A stretch of 64,000 nt of DNA from Rhizobium giardinii bv. giardinii H152 (GCF_000379605.1 NZ_KB902580.1:188-64187), one strand, 5' to 3'; numbered from the stretch's first letter, positions 17,917-27,246 are shown. Notes: generated from the letters alone by a model not told the origin. Translations and numbers: made by a program.

Positions 17917-18993
17917 TTAAATCCTACCTGTGAGCAGATCAGCGATCTGATTGGTTGACAGAGAATTGAACCAACGGAGATGAGCCCACCCCGCTTCGGT
18001 ATGGCGAAGTATGTAGCGGCTGTTCTCGGGAAAGAGCTGGGCGCGCCAACAGGTCAAAAGTGCCCGTACGGCAAGGCGCCCCATGGCAAGAAATGGGATG
18101 AGGAGCAGCTCTTCATGCTCCAAATCGGCATGGCGAAGGTAGCCGCGCAACACGTCTTTAGGCTCGACAAACAAGTCCTGTCGATTGGTATTGTCAAGTT
18201 GCTTTGGCATTTGGTTCATGAGAGCCGTGGACACATCTACAGCGATGGCGGTGCGAACAGCATCACCGAAGTCTATGATCCCGTTGACAAACTGTGGATT
18301 GCCGTGATCGACGACGAGGTTCGACGTGTTAAAATCGTTGTGCAGTACTTGTCGCCGGCAACAATCGAGTCGAGGTTTGATTTCGGCAAACCTGTCTAGT
18401 GCCGTCTTGACCCAAGCCCGTCGTCCATCGTTCGGCACATAATCCAACAGGTAGGACAGATTAAGAAGATGCGTCACATCCCAGGCCAGCTCGCGACCAT
18501 CAGATGGGTGCGAAAAGTCTGCCATTGCATTCCGAAGCTTGGCGAGTAGTTCTCCGACACAAACGCGCTGGGCGGCCGTCGAATTCGTTTTGTCCAAGGG
18601 AGTACCACGGATAAACGAAATGAGCCTCACCACACGACGCTCAGCGTCACTCGTCGTCACCACCGGCAAAAACTGACCTTGCAGGTCCCCAAAGATGCGA
18701 GGTGTCGGAAGTGCTGGCGCTCGCAGCTCAACGTGGCGCATCAGCGCGACTTGAAAATCCAGTTCGTCGAAGCTTTCAGAGGGATGAGCGACCTTTAGCA
18801 CGAACTGCCCGTTTTCTGCGCAATCCAAGAAGAACGTGTCGTCCTTCTCGGTTTCAAAGCGCTTTGCCGAGCCTCTCCTTCCATAAAGTTGCTCAGCAAT
18901 TGTCTCCGCTTCGGCCTCGCTGATGGGCCGGCAAGCTTCGGAAAGTTCCGAAGCCGGGGGGCGGCGTGACAGATGGATGTCTTTATCTAGCAT
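17917..18993 (-). CDS. APH-fold kinase (hydroxylysine/choline kinase-like)
   Basis: Aminoglycoside-phosphotransferase-fold small-molecule kinase, 358 residues. The catalytic loop VLHNDFNTSNLVV and the metal-binding IIDFGD (both in the C-terminal half) are intact, and an N-terminal FVLKVAH carries the ATP-binding Lys. The start MLDKDIHLS at 18993 is preferred; the frame is open to 19086. Such kinases phosphorylate hydroxyl groups on amines such as hydroxylysine, choline, homoserine or methylthioribose. The PLP enzyme one base downstream would suit removal of the added phosphate. First gene of the minus-strand arm, facing a HAD/FAD oxidase arm. Confidence 0.88.
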   Translation of the reverse strand: MLDKDIHLSRRPPASELSEACRPISEAEAETIAEQLYGRRGSAKRFETEKDDTFFLDCAENGQFVLKVAHPSESFDELDFQVALMRHVELRAPALPTPRIFGDLQGQFLPVVTTSDAERRVVRLISFIRGTPLDKTNSTAAQRVCVGELLAKLRNAMADFSHPSDGRELAWDVTHLLNLSYLLDYVPNDGRRAWVKTALDRFAEIKPRLDCCRRQVLHNDFNTSNLVVDHGNPQFVNGIIDFGDAVRTAIAVDVSTALMNQMPKQLDNTNRQDLFVEPKDVLRGYLRHADLEHEELLLIPFLAMGRLAVRALLTCWRAQLFPENSRYILRHTEAGWAHLRWFNSLSTNQIADLLTGRI

Positions 18994-19065
18994 GGCAAAC
19001 CTAGTTTGTTTCCTCCTTGGAAGCGACGGAGGTGAGAATGACCTGGGCCCTTTAGGATGAGGTTT

Positions 19066-19080
19066 TTTTGTACAACAATC
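19066..19080. promoter_or_regulatory. Putative GntR operator, kinase side
   Basis: On the minus strand this reads GATTGTTGTACAAAA, agreeing with the perfect palindrome at 19271-19285 at 13 of 15 positions. It lies about 75 bases upstream of the kinase start, where it could control the minus-strand arm including the regulator itself. Confidence 0.55.
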
Positions 19081-19270
19081 TATCAAACCGTCAAGTCATT
19101 CCTTCTATTCGTGCTGATAAAATGTGTATTCCATCCTGCTCCAACCAGTCAGGAAGTCGCCAAAATTTCGAATAAATGCTGCGTTTTCAGATACTACGCT
19201 GTCCGCCCTAGGCTGATCCAACCGCCACCCCTGGCCCATCGTGGAAAGTAACACCCGGGCCGACTTTTAT

Positions 19271-19285
19271 AATTGTTGTACAATT
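19271..19285. promoter_or_regulatory. Putative GntR operator, HAD side
   Basis: AATTGTTGTACAATT is a perfect palindrome (AATTGT-TGT-ACAATT) about 90 bases upstream of the HAD gene. Its TTGT-N3-ACAA shape is like FadR-subfamily operators, and a second copy lies near the divergent kinase gene. Binding by the local GntR protein is inferred. Confidence 0.6.
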
Positions 19286-19372
19286 CCGTTGCAATGGTAA
19301 TTCGATTGTGCTTTCTTAAGAGCGCCAGGCCGCCGAGATTTGTGGCCGTCTACTCTGAACAAGGATACTCCC

Positions 19373-20041
19373 ATGACTCTCCCGCGCCCGAAATTCATAA
19401 CCTTCGATTGCTATGGCACCCTGACCAATTTCGACATGGCCGGTGCGGCGCGGCGTGTCTACGGCGAGCGTCTCTCCCCAAAGGCGATGGCCTGCTTAGT
19501 CGAGGCTTTTAGGGGCTATCGCCTTGACGAGGTGCTGGGGCCATGGAAGCCTTTACGCGAGGTAGTGCACAATTCCGTCGAACGCAGTTGCAAGCGCATC
19601 GGTATCCAGTTCAAACCTGAAGACGCGCAACGTATCTATGACGAAGTGCCGACCTGGGGTCCCCACCCGGACGTTCCGGCCGGCCTGTCCAGGGTGGCCA
19701 AGGAAATCCCACTGGTGATCCTGTCCAACTCGATGAATGACCTGATCATGTCAAATGTGGAAAAGCTCGGCGCGCCCTTTCATACCGTCATCACCGCCGA
19801 AGAGGTTGGCGCCTACAAACCGCTGATGAAGGGCTTTGAATACATGCTCGACAAGCTCGGCTGCGGCCCCGAGGACATCACTCATGTCTCCTCCTCCTTC
19901 CGCTATGACCTGATGACGGCCTATGATCTGGGGATCAAGAGTAAGGTCTGGGTGAACCGCGGCCACGAGCCCGCCAACCCGTTCTATGGTTATGCCGAAA
20001 TCCCGGATATCTCCGGCCTGCCGGGCGTCTTCGGGCTCTGA
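19373..20041 (+). CDS. HAD hydrolase (haloacid dehalogenase type II-like)
   Basis: Cytoplasmic hydrolase of 222 residues of the (S)-2-haloacid dehalogenase subfamily of the HAD superfamily. Nucleophile D12 in TFDCYGTL, S118-N119 in ILSNS, K149 in AYKP and D179 in FRYDL are in place. The start MTLPRP follows AAGGA and excludes an upstream in-frame codon at 19340. It could act on a halogenated acid, but in this context a phosphatase or related hydrolase step is as likely. It heads the plus-strand arm of the divergent cluster and is followed by the FAD oxidase. Confidence 0.9.
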   Translation: MTLPRPKFITFDCYGTLTNFDMAGAARRVYGERLSPKAMACLVEAFRGYRLDEVLGPWKPLREVVHNSVERSCKRIGIQFKPEDAQRIYDEVPTWGPHPDVPAGLSRVAKEIPLVILSNSMNDLIMSNVEKLGAPFHTVITAEEVGAYKPLMKGFEYMLDKLGCGPEDITHVSSSFRYDLMTAYDLGIKSKVWVNRGHEPANPFYGYAEIPDISGLPGVFGL

Positions 20042-20055
20042 TGGAGAAAGGTACT

Positions 20056-20074
20056 GCGGGCGGTTTCCGCCCGC
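20056..20074 (+). terminator. GC hairpin between HAD and FAD genes
   Basis: GCGGGCGG and CCGCCCGC form a perfect 8-bp stem with a 3-base loop, 15 bases after the HAD stop, followed by ACGTCTTCTT. It may weaken read-through into the FAD oxidase gene or stabilise the upstream mRNA; the T-tract is too poor for a confident terminator. Confidence 0.4.
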
Positions 20075-20216
20075 ACGTCTTCTTGGGCTTGCCGCAACAT
20101 TTTCGCAGGCTGCGATTAAGTCTGAAGCTGCTTGGCAAAACCGACAAGGTCTCGTTGTCGGCAAATTTCTGCTGCAGGACATTCTGGGCCAAAATCTACC
20201 AATGTGAGTGACGACA

Positions 20217-21533
20217 ATGTCTAGTTTGAAAGCGCCCTTCTTCACCGATGATGCCGTCGCCAGCCCTTTTTGGTGGGATGAGGCCCGTCCGAACGGAGCC
20301 AATGCCGACGATATCCCCTCCTCCACCGAAGTCGCAATCATCGGCGGTGGCTTCACGGGCCTCAACGCGGCTCTAGTTCTTGCAAGGGCCGGCAAGCAAG
20401 TCAGCGTCTATGACGCTGACGCACCGGGTTGGGGCGCTTCGTCGCGCAATGGCGGGTTTCTAGGGCCTGGCTGGGCGTTTTTCGATACCGCGATGACCTC
20501 CTATGGCGCAGACATGGCTCGACGCGTCGTGGAGGAGAGTTTTCAATCGCTGCAATACGTCAAAGATGTTGTCGCAAAGGAACAGATCGACTGCGACCTG
20601 AAGGTGGTTGGATACTTCAAGGGAGCAATGACCCCCCGCATCTATGACAGCCTTAGCGCCAACATAGAGCGCATTCGCAAAGTACTCCCGTGCGACGCCT
20701 ACATGGTTCCGCGGTCCGAACAGCATAAGGAGGTTGGTTCCGGTCTTTACCACGGCGGGGTCGCGATGCCTGGTTATGCAGGGCTACATCCAGCAAAATA
20801 CGTCAAAGGCCTCGCAGAAGCGGCCCAGCGCCTCGGGGTGCGCGTGTTCAGCAACGCCCGAGTAACCGATCTTCAGAAAAGTGCTGGTGCGTTCGCGTTC
20901 AAAGTTCAGGGTCGAGATGTCTCAGCACGCCAGGTTCTGATAGCGACCAATGGATACAGCGGCGCGCTGCTGCCCTATCTAAGGCGGCGCATTATTCCCG
21001 TTGGCAGCGGCCTGGTCGCAACCGAACAGCTGCCGCCGGAGCTTATGAGCAAGCTGATGCCGAAGCAACAGATGCTTGCCGGCAGCCAGCGCGTGGTGAC
21101 TTATTTTCGCCCTTCGCCCGATGGAACACGCATCATCCTGGGTGGACGCGTTCTCGATATGAGCGGCACGGTAAAAAGCAACTCCGCGAACGCAAGCTAT
21201 CTTCGCAGCCTGCTGGTCAAGATCTTTCCGGAATTGAACGCACACAAGATCAGCCACTACTGGCACGGCCAATTGGGTTTCACCTTCGACCATTTCCCGC
21301 ACGTTGACACCATCGAAGGGATGTTTTTCGCCGGCGGCTACAACGGCACAGGCGTCGCGCGCGCCAGTTGGCTCGGCGGTAAAGTCGCCAACGAAATGCT
21401 CGGTAATGACCAGGGCAAGACAGTCTACAGCGAACTCAGCTTTGAGACGCGCTCGTATTTCAACGGCAAGCCCTGGTTTCTTCCGTTGGCGGTTTGGTAC
21501 TATGGAATGCTTGATAAATGGGATCAGCGGTGA
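20217..21533 (+). CDS. FAD-dependent amine/amino acid oxidoreductase (DAO family)
   Basis: Flavoenzyme of 438 residues with the Rossmann dinucleotide motif IIGGGFTGLNAALVLARAG (43-48 is GGGFTG) and the RNGGFLGPG segment typical of gamma-glutamylputrescine oxidase (PuuB)-like and sarcosine/glycine oxidase-like enzymes; the C-terminal GYNGTGVARASWLGG is the second FAD contact. It would oxidise an amine or amino acid to an imine with release of peroxide or reduction of an acceptor. A GTG at 20208 is an alternative start. Together with the divergent kinase and PLP genes it suggests catabolism of an amino compound; the substrate is unknown. Confidence 0.9.
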   Translation: MSSLKAPFFTDDAVASPFWWDEARPNGANADDIPSSTEVAIIGGGFTGLNAALVLARAGKQVSVYDADAPGWGASSRNGGFLGPGWAFFDTAMTSYGADMARRVVEESFQSLQYVKDVVAKEQIDCDLKVVGYFKGAMTPRIYDSLSANIERIRKVLPCDAYMVPRSEQHKEVGSGLYHGGVAMPGYAGLHPAKYVKGLAEAAQRLGVRVFSNARVTDLQKSAGAFAFKVQGRDVSARQVLIATNGYSGALLPYLRRRIIPVGSGLVATEQLPPELMSKLMPKQQMLAGSQRVVTYFRPSPDGTRIILGGRVLDMSGTVKSNSANASYLRSLLVKIFPELNAHKISHYWHGQLGFTFDHFPHVDTIEGMFFAGGYNGTGVARASWLGGKVANEMLGNDQGKTVYSELSFETRSYFNGKPWFLPLAVWYYGMLDKWDQR

Positions 21534-21619
21534 ACCGTCCATTGAAAGCCGGGCCTTATCTGCGCACGGGCGCGGCACTCTGGATCCTTCTATTGCAGCC
21601 GCTGCAGAAAATCTGGTAG
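21530..21619 (+). CDS. 29-residue possible coupled peptide
   Basis: A GTG overlapping the FAD oxidase stop as GTGA opens a 29-codon frame rich in hydrophobics (YLRTGAALWILLLQPLQKIW, then TAG). Translational coupling would allow expression. The frame is short and there is no family match, so it may be chance. Confidence 0.25.
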   Translation: MNRPLKAGPYLRTGAALWILLLQPLQKIW

Positions 21620-22030
21620 TTTATTGTTGGCGTTGTCAGAGACGATTTAGCTTCCTTCGAAGGAAATCCCGCATGGATTCCTCAGCGGTGCTGCCATGTT
21701 CCTAAGTCGATCATTGGATGTTCTTCTATCGGGGATAGGAGCCAGCACGGTCTCCCGCTGCCATTTCCAAATGTGTCCGTCCGGGTTAGCGAAGCTTTGC
21801 TCCAGGTCGATTTATCCCAGATCATAATGCATGAAGCTGACGAGCCAAATACCGTCGTCGTCTTGTTTTCGGACGGGCACGCAAAATCGGTTGCGTTAGA
21901 CCCCATGGACAACCTTCCAGTGCTGTGCGACATTGAGCTAAAATAAGCCAGTACGCATATTAGGGGGCCAATATGCCAATGGATGATTATCTTTTCGGCT
22001 CCGATTTTTGATAAGGCTGGGGGGGTTGGG
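21620..22030. other. No gene recognised
   Basis: About 410 bases between the FAD oxidase region and a small membrane protein gene. Frames on both strands lack ribosome binding sites and family-like sequence. Confidence 0.4.
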
Positions 22031-22243
22031 ATGGATGACTGGCTAAAAGCCTTAGTGGCTGCCGCATGCCTCGTGGTGATCGCAGGCGGCGGATATTTCG
22101 CGTGGGATGAGAGTGGCGCGGCTAACGCGGTCGCGTTTGCCGACAAAGAGAAAACTATGCCGGCTGTGTGCGCCCTGGCTGAGCCAGAAGATAGTGGCCT
22201 GTCAGCGATGCGCGAGTACTGCAAAGAACAAGGCTATTACTAG
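22031..22243 (+). CDS. Small single-helix membrane or exported protein
   Basis: Seventy-residue product starting MDDWLKALVAAACLVVIAGGG: one hydrophobic helix at residues 5-23, then an acidic soluble tail with CALAEPED and EYCKEQGYY (two Cys). The in-frame upstream ATG at 21983 is less likely because it adds a polar stretch before the helix. It is probably an inner-membrane-anchored or secreted small protein; no family is recognised and there is no strong ribosome binding site. Confidence 0.45.
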   Translation: MDDWLKALVAAACLVVIAGGGYFAWDESGAANAVAFADKEKTMPAVCALAEPEDSGLSAMREYCKEQGYY

Positions 22244-22430
22244 CCGCAGCGGCGCACGCTACTAGCCGCAAAAACAAGCATGTCCCAGCATAGATGACGA
22301 GGTGTTTCAAGCGACTAGCCGCGGAATCCTCAACTCATTACGCTTCCTGCACCGTTTGACACCGAGGGAAGAGACCGCAGATGCTGTGGCCTCAATAGCT
22401 GGCGCGTAGCGGGCGATTGCCCTCGAGACG

Positions 22431-22679
22431 TCAGGCCACCGGGCGCACTATCCATTTGGAAATGCCGGCGGTCACGGCCCAGCGAAAAGAACCGAGCCGT
22501 TGCGGCGGGTCGGGGTTTTCATCGGGGTTCGGCAACGGCTCTTCGTCGGGAAGGCGATCCGGATCGGGTTCCACCACCGGCCGGTCAGGCTCGTGAATAG
22601 GCGGGACAGGCTCTTCAATCGGCGGCACTGGCGGAAGTGGCCCCGGATCATCCGGGCCGGGATTTACAGGTGTGCTCAT
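22431..22679 (-). CDS. Proline-rich small protein
   Basis: Eighty-two-residue protein opening MSTPVNPGPDDPGPLPPVPP and continuing with repeated P-x-P and EP/DP units to about residue 60, then a basic aromatic C-terminus (RWAVTAGISKWIVRP). AAGGAG 8 bases upstream fixes the start at 22679. The proline-rich part must be extended and disordered; the tail could contact a membrane. Similar acidic proline-rich small proteins occur in rhizobia, but their function is not known to me. Confidence 0.65.
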   Translation of the reverse strand: MSTPVNPGPDDPGPLPPVPPIEEPVPPIHEPDRPVVEPDPDRLPDEEPLPNPDENPDPPQRLGSFRWAVTAGISKWIVRPVA

Positions 22680-23575
22680 AGGACGTTCTCCTTTAGCGAG
22701 ACATCCGGCCATCTGAGGCGGATTTCTCGTAGGCCAAATCGCGGTTGTGTTTCTGGACCATCGGTTCCATGTCGGGCGATGGCACCAGTCGTCAACGTCG
22801 GCACAGACGGAATCCTTTTCGATGCCGCATTGAACCAGCGTCACCAGCTTGTCCCGATGGCGACGCATTGCAAGAACAGCGTGTCGACTGGTGAGGCTTT
22901 GTTGGGGAGACAGGCCTCAACCTCTTAGAAGACGCCGAGACCAATTAGGTTCCACCGAATGATACCCAATGGCTTCTTACCGAACTCATAAGCCACGCTC
23001 AAGGATTGCTCCTCGCTTCCATTGCACCGCTCCCCGAGGTGGCTATAGCCTGAGGAATCGCCGACCGGCCATTTGCAGATGAACGCAGCAGATCGCTTCG
23101 GCAGGTCGCTTTATGCTTTGCGCACCTCTGCGGTCTTGACGAGTGTCGAACCGGCGGCACCCACTCAACGCGCAAATATCCGCGCCGGGAACAGCGCTAT
23201 ACGCGTGCGGCGGCGGAAGCGGTCCGCTTGTTTATAATGCTGCGGGCCTGCATCTTGATTTGCGGCGGCAATTGCTGGTCTACCCGCGCGGAAATTTCCC
23301 GACTTCGAGCGCCGTCTGGAGACATGACCCGCGTGTGCCGAGCTTGCCCACAGACATCGTCCTCGATGGTGACACGGCACCGCGCGCGGCGACGGCGAGC
23401 CACTCGGGAAGGCGCATCTCGCTTGTCGTCGGTACATTGTAATGCGACTTCGAAAACTTGTTCTAGCAGGAAATTATCGTGCAGTTCATATCAAAAATGA
23501 ACAGAGCCGAGCGCCAGAAGCAGGACGCCCATGTTATAGTGGGTGCCCTTAGTACGGGGAGAAAGGTACGAGGCC
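22680..23575. other. Sparse region with one orphan minus-strand frame
   Basis: About 900 bases without an intact gene. Bases 22925-23110 hold an orphan minus-strand frame described separately; the rest shows only weak overlapping frames. The last part should contain the promoter of the cyclase gene at 23576. Confidence 0.45.
22925..23110 (-). pseudogene. Orphan C-terminal frame, protein-like
   Basis: A 61-codon open frame without ATG (a stop lies at 23111-23113) reads SAAFICKWPVGDSSGYSHLG, then ERCNGSEEQSLSVAYEFGKK, and ends GLGVF with TAA. The residue mix is that of a real protein. The C-x-WP-x-GD pattern with a later Cys and AY faintly recalls the C-terminus of GcrA-type regulators, but the match is weak. 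The upstream part is missing or out of frame, so it is listed as a remnant. Confidence 0.35.
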
Positions 23576-25331
23576 GTGGGCCAGCCCCAGGTGGAACGCA
23601 GACTGGCGGCTATTCTGGCTGCCGACGTCGTGGGCTTCAGTCGGCTGATGGGAGTCGATGAAGCCGGAACGGCGCGTGCGCTGCGGGGCCACCGGGAAGC
23701 CATCTCGCCGATTATCACGGAACACGGCGGTCGGATTGTAAAGACCATTGGCGACGGCGTGCTGCTGGAGTTCCTCTCGATCGTCGCTGCCGTCGCGTGC
23801 GCAGCGGCCATTCAGAAGTATGGCGGAGCGAAATGCAGTGGCACCCTCCGATCAACGGATGCTGTTCCGCATCGGAATCAATCTCGGCGACGTCCTGATC
23901 GAGGGCGACGACATTCTGGGAGATGGTGTCAACGTAGCGACTCGGCTTGAGGAGATTTCCGAGGCCGGCGGAATCTGCATCTCTGAAGACGTATACCGAC
24001 AGATCGATGGCAAGGTGGATATTAGTTTTGCCGATATGGGCTTGCACCACCTGAAAAATATCGCGCGGCCGTTGAGAACCTTCCGGGCGCACCTCGAGCA
24101 GATCAAGCCCTTACGGGCGCCTGGACTTGCGTTGCCCGACCGGCCATCGATCGCAGTACTGCCGTTTGGGAACATGAGCAGCGATCCAGCACAGGACTAT
24201 TTTGGCGACGGCATCGTCGAAGAGATCATCATCGGGCTGTCACGCATTCGCTGGCTCTTCGTTATCGCCCGCAATTCCAGCTTCACGTACAAGGGGCGCG
24301 CTGTCGACGTGAAGCAGGTCGGGCGCGAATTAGGCGTGCGCTATGTGCTGGAAGGCAGCGTGCGCAGGGCGGCCAATCGAGTGCGTATATCTGCCGAGCT
24401 TGTTGAGGCCGCGACGGGCGTGCATATTTGGGCGGATCGCTTTGAAGGGGGACTGGAAGACATTTTCGAACTGCAGGACCGAGTAACCTCGAGCGTGGTC
24501 GGCGCCATTGGACCGAAGCTCGAGCAGGCTGAGATCAAGCGGGCCAAGCACAAGCCTACCGAGAACCTCGACGCCTACGATTACTTCCTGCGGGGCTTGG
24601 CAGCCTTGCATTGCTGGAGTCGAGAAGCCAACGCCGAGGCGCTGCGGCTTTTTTATCGCGCCATCGAACTCGATCCGGAATTTGCAGCGGCTTACGGCAT
24701 GGCGGCCCGATGCTATTCTCAGCGCAAGGCAAGTGGCTGGATGGTCGACCACGCGCAAGAGGCTGCCGAAACCGAGCGGCTGGCCCGGCGTGCCGCAACC
24801 TTGGGCAAGGATGACGCCGTGGCGCTGTGTACCGCCGGAATCGCCTTCGCGTATGTTCTCGGTGCACTCGACCATGGCGCTGATTTGCTGGAGCGTGCTC
24901 TTGCGCTCAATCCCAATTGGGCTTCGGCATGGCTGTTCAGCGGGTGGGCCAAGGTTTGGCTTGGCGAACCGGAGGAAGCAATCGATCATCTCACGCGGGC
25001 CATGCGGCTGAACCCACAAGACCCCCAGATTTGTAATGCGCGAGCCGCAATGGCCGCCGCCTACTTCTTTGCTGGCCAATACCTGGATGCGTCGTCATGG
25101 GCGCACGCGGCCATTCGTGAGCAGCCCGTCCACTTCATCGCAACCTGCGTCGCTGCAGCAAGCCACGCACTGGCTGGACAAGCTCCAGAGGCCATGGAGG
25201 CGATGAAGCGATTGCATCAGCTTGATCCCGACTTCCGCCTCTCCAGCCTCAACAATTTTTTCCCGATCCGGCGCCCGGATGACGCCGCACGATGGGCTGA
25301 TGGTTTGCGAAACGCAGGCCTGCCACCCTGA
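23576..25331 (+). pseudogene. Class III adenylate cyclase with TolB-like and TPR regions, frameshifted
   Basis: The first part (from GTG 23576, VERRLAAILAADVVGFSRLM with the metal Asp, then GDGVLLEF) and the second (from about 23825, MLFRIGINLGDVLIEGDD) are one cyclase catalytic domain in two frames: a single-base loss near 23815-23825 (AAIQK/MAERN junction) breaks it. After it come a TolB-like segment (PSIAVLPFGNMSSDP at about 24145) and TPR-like repeats to the end. The architecture is common in rhizobial cytoplasmic cyclases of about 580 residues. Everything outside the junction is well conserved, so either very recent loss or a sequencing error explains it. Confidence 0.85.
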
Positions 25332-26121
25332 GATGCGAGAAACCCGACCGAGTTTCAGCGAATCGCTGAGGCGCCCGCATCTGTCGCGGTCATGCCGGCG
25401 GACAGGGCCGCGCGTGCGGCCGCGAGCCTGAGAAGGTTGCGGTCGTCGCCCGCTCTTGCACGGCCGATCGGGATTACGCACCCGGCCTCGCCGCGGCCTG
25501 GCACCAAACTTTGACCGGAAATCGATCCGCCAAGCCGTCGGCATTCATTTAAAGATGCTGAGAGCCAAGCCCGCCGCGACTTCGCAGCGGACAACGATCC
25601 ATGTTCGCAGTGGCGGGCCTTTTTAAAAACGGGCCGCTTCGGCGACTCAATCCACTCCCGTATCGTGTCGTGAGCAATTGGCTCGAAATTCCATAGTACG
25701 CCGCAACCTCCTGTCGCATGGCCCGCCCCGTGCTCGTCCTTCCTCTCACGAGACGTCCAAATCGGTCGTCGCGATGGCGCCTGACCGTTATTCCTCCTAT
25801 TTGTTCGGGCACTTTCAGGAGGGAAGTTATCCCCATGCGCGCTCGCTTGGACACTGACATCCCCCTTCAACCGCATTTGGCCGAGCGAAAAAGCTGTTCA
25901 TCGCGGCTCGATCGATATGTCAGCTTTACAACCAAAGTTGGTGGCGGTACCCTCGATCCAATGGCGCTGAGGGAGGAGCCCGTCCGTCATTTGACTAACC
26001 CATCGACATGCATCGCCGGACCGGCGAACGACTGAAGATGCAAGTCCGAGGCCGACGTCGATATTTTTCCGGATACTCATTTCGATGCCAGTCACAGCAT
26101 GGCAACAAATGGGAGGAAACA
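25332..26121. other. Intergenic, transporter leader region
   Basis: About 790 bases without a convincing gene. It holds the terminator-like hairpin at 25568-25626 and the GGGAGG ribosome binding site of the downstream sugar-binding protein. No operator for the ABC operon was recognised. Confidence 0.45.
25568..25626 (+). terminator. Terminator-like hairpin
   Basis: GCCCGCC (25568-25574) and GGCGGGC (25611-25617) can pair around a long loop and are followed by CTTTTTAAAA on the plus strand. It lies 240 bases after the cyclase gene. The long loop makes this uncertain. Confidence 0.4.
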
Positions 26122-27246
26122 ATGTTCAAGACCTATGTCGGCGGCATTCTCGCGGCCGCTGCCGTTACCCTTGCCTATAGCACCGTTCTTGCAGAGCCGG
26201 AAATCGTCAGCGGGCCGGCTGCCGAGCCTGAGTGCTTCGCGCCGTGGTCGGCGGACACCAAATTCTTCAAGTTTCCGAAGAAGGACGGTCCTTATCGCAT
26301 AGCACTTGCCAATGGGTACATCGCCAATACCTGGCGCATCCAGATGATCCAGACCGCCAAGGCATACGCGGCTCAACCCGACGTCGCCGCTAAACTTAAG
26401 GAATTCAAGGTCGTTTCGACTGGCGAGGATGTGCCCGCCCAAATCTCCGCGATCAATAACTTCATCGACTCCGGCTATGATGCCATCGTCGTCAACGCGC
26501 AGAACCCTACGGCGTTCGGACCGGTGATCAAGCGAGCCAAGGAAGCCGGTATCGTTCTGGTCGCCTTCGATAACATCCTCGACACTCAGGACGCCATCAA
26601 CGTCAACGTCGACCAGAAGGGCTTAGGCGTGTTGTGGGCGAACTGGCTGGCAAAGCACCTGCCAGACGGCGGCAAGGTTTTGGAAGTACGCGGCGTTCCC
26701 GGTACCTCGGTCGATACCGATCGCCACAACGGGATCCACGAAACCTTTGCCGCTACAGGCAAGAAATGGGATGTTGTCGAGGTTCTCGGCAAGTGGGATG
26801 ATCCTACGGCCCAGAAGGCAACCGCCGATGCCATCGCGGTGCACAAGAAGTTCGACGGCATTACTGCACAGGGCGGTGACACGGGCGTCGTGCAGGCGAT
26901 GATAGATGCCGGTCATCCCTTTGTGCCTTTCGGTGGAGAGACCGAGAACGGCTTTCGCAAATTCTGCGCCAAGCATGCTGCGGACGGCCTGAAATGTTCG
27001 TCGGCCGGCACTGGGCCCGCCCAGGTGGCGGTTGCCATCAAAACGGCCATTGCAGCCCTTGAAGGACAAGTCGTTCCACAATCTATCAAGCTGCCACTGG
27101 CGATTGTCGAGGACCCGAACTTCAAGGAAGGTCAGGATTTTTATCCCGATCAGTCCGATAATTTCTTCGTCGGCAACTCCTTCCCGACCTGCGGCATCAA
27201 CTTCACGGCCCAAGAGATTATGGGGCAGTCGAAGGAAAACCAATAA
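26122..27246 (+). CDS. Sugar ABC transporter substrate-binding protein (CUT2)
   Basis: Periplasmic binding protein of 374 residues of the ribose/galactose type I fold. A signal peptide covers residues 1-24 (cut after TVLA); the PBP core shows YRIALANGYIANTWRIQMIQ, SGYDAIVVNAQNPTAF and ITAQGGDTGVVQAMIDAG. GGGAGG lies upstream of the ATG at 26122, ruling out the longer frame from 26008. First gene of a four-gene operon with an ATPase and two permeases. The sugar cannot be read from sequence; no catabolic gene is adjacent. Confidence 0.93.
   Translation: MFKTYVGGILAAAAVTLAYSTVLAEPEIVSGPAAEPECFAPWSADTKFFKFPKKDGPYRIALANGYIANTWRIQMIQTAKAYAAQPDVAAKLKEFKVVSTGEDVPAQISAINNFIDSGYDAIVVNAQNPTAFGPVIKRAKEAGIVLVAFDNILDTQDAINVNVDQKGLGVLWANWLAKHLPDGGKVLEVRGVPGTSVDTDRHNGIHETFAATGKKWDVVEVLGKWDDPTAQKATADAIAVHKKFDGITAQGGDTGVVQAMIDAGHPFVPFGGETENGFRKFCAKHAADGLKCSSAGTGPAQVAVAIKTAIAALEGQVVPQSIKLPLAIVEDPNFKEGQDFYPDQSDNFFVGNSFPTCGINFTAQEIMGQSKENQ

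Noticed and set aside
23143..23442. 99-codon plus-strand frame
   Set aside because: No ribosome binding site and an Arg/Pro-rich shadow-like composition; overlaps equally long frames on the other strand.
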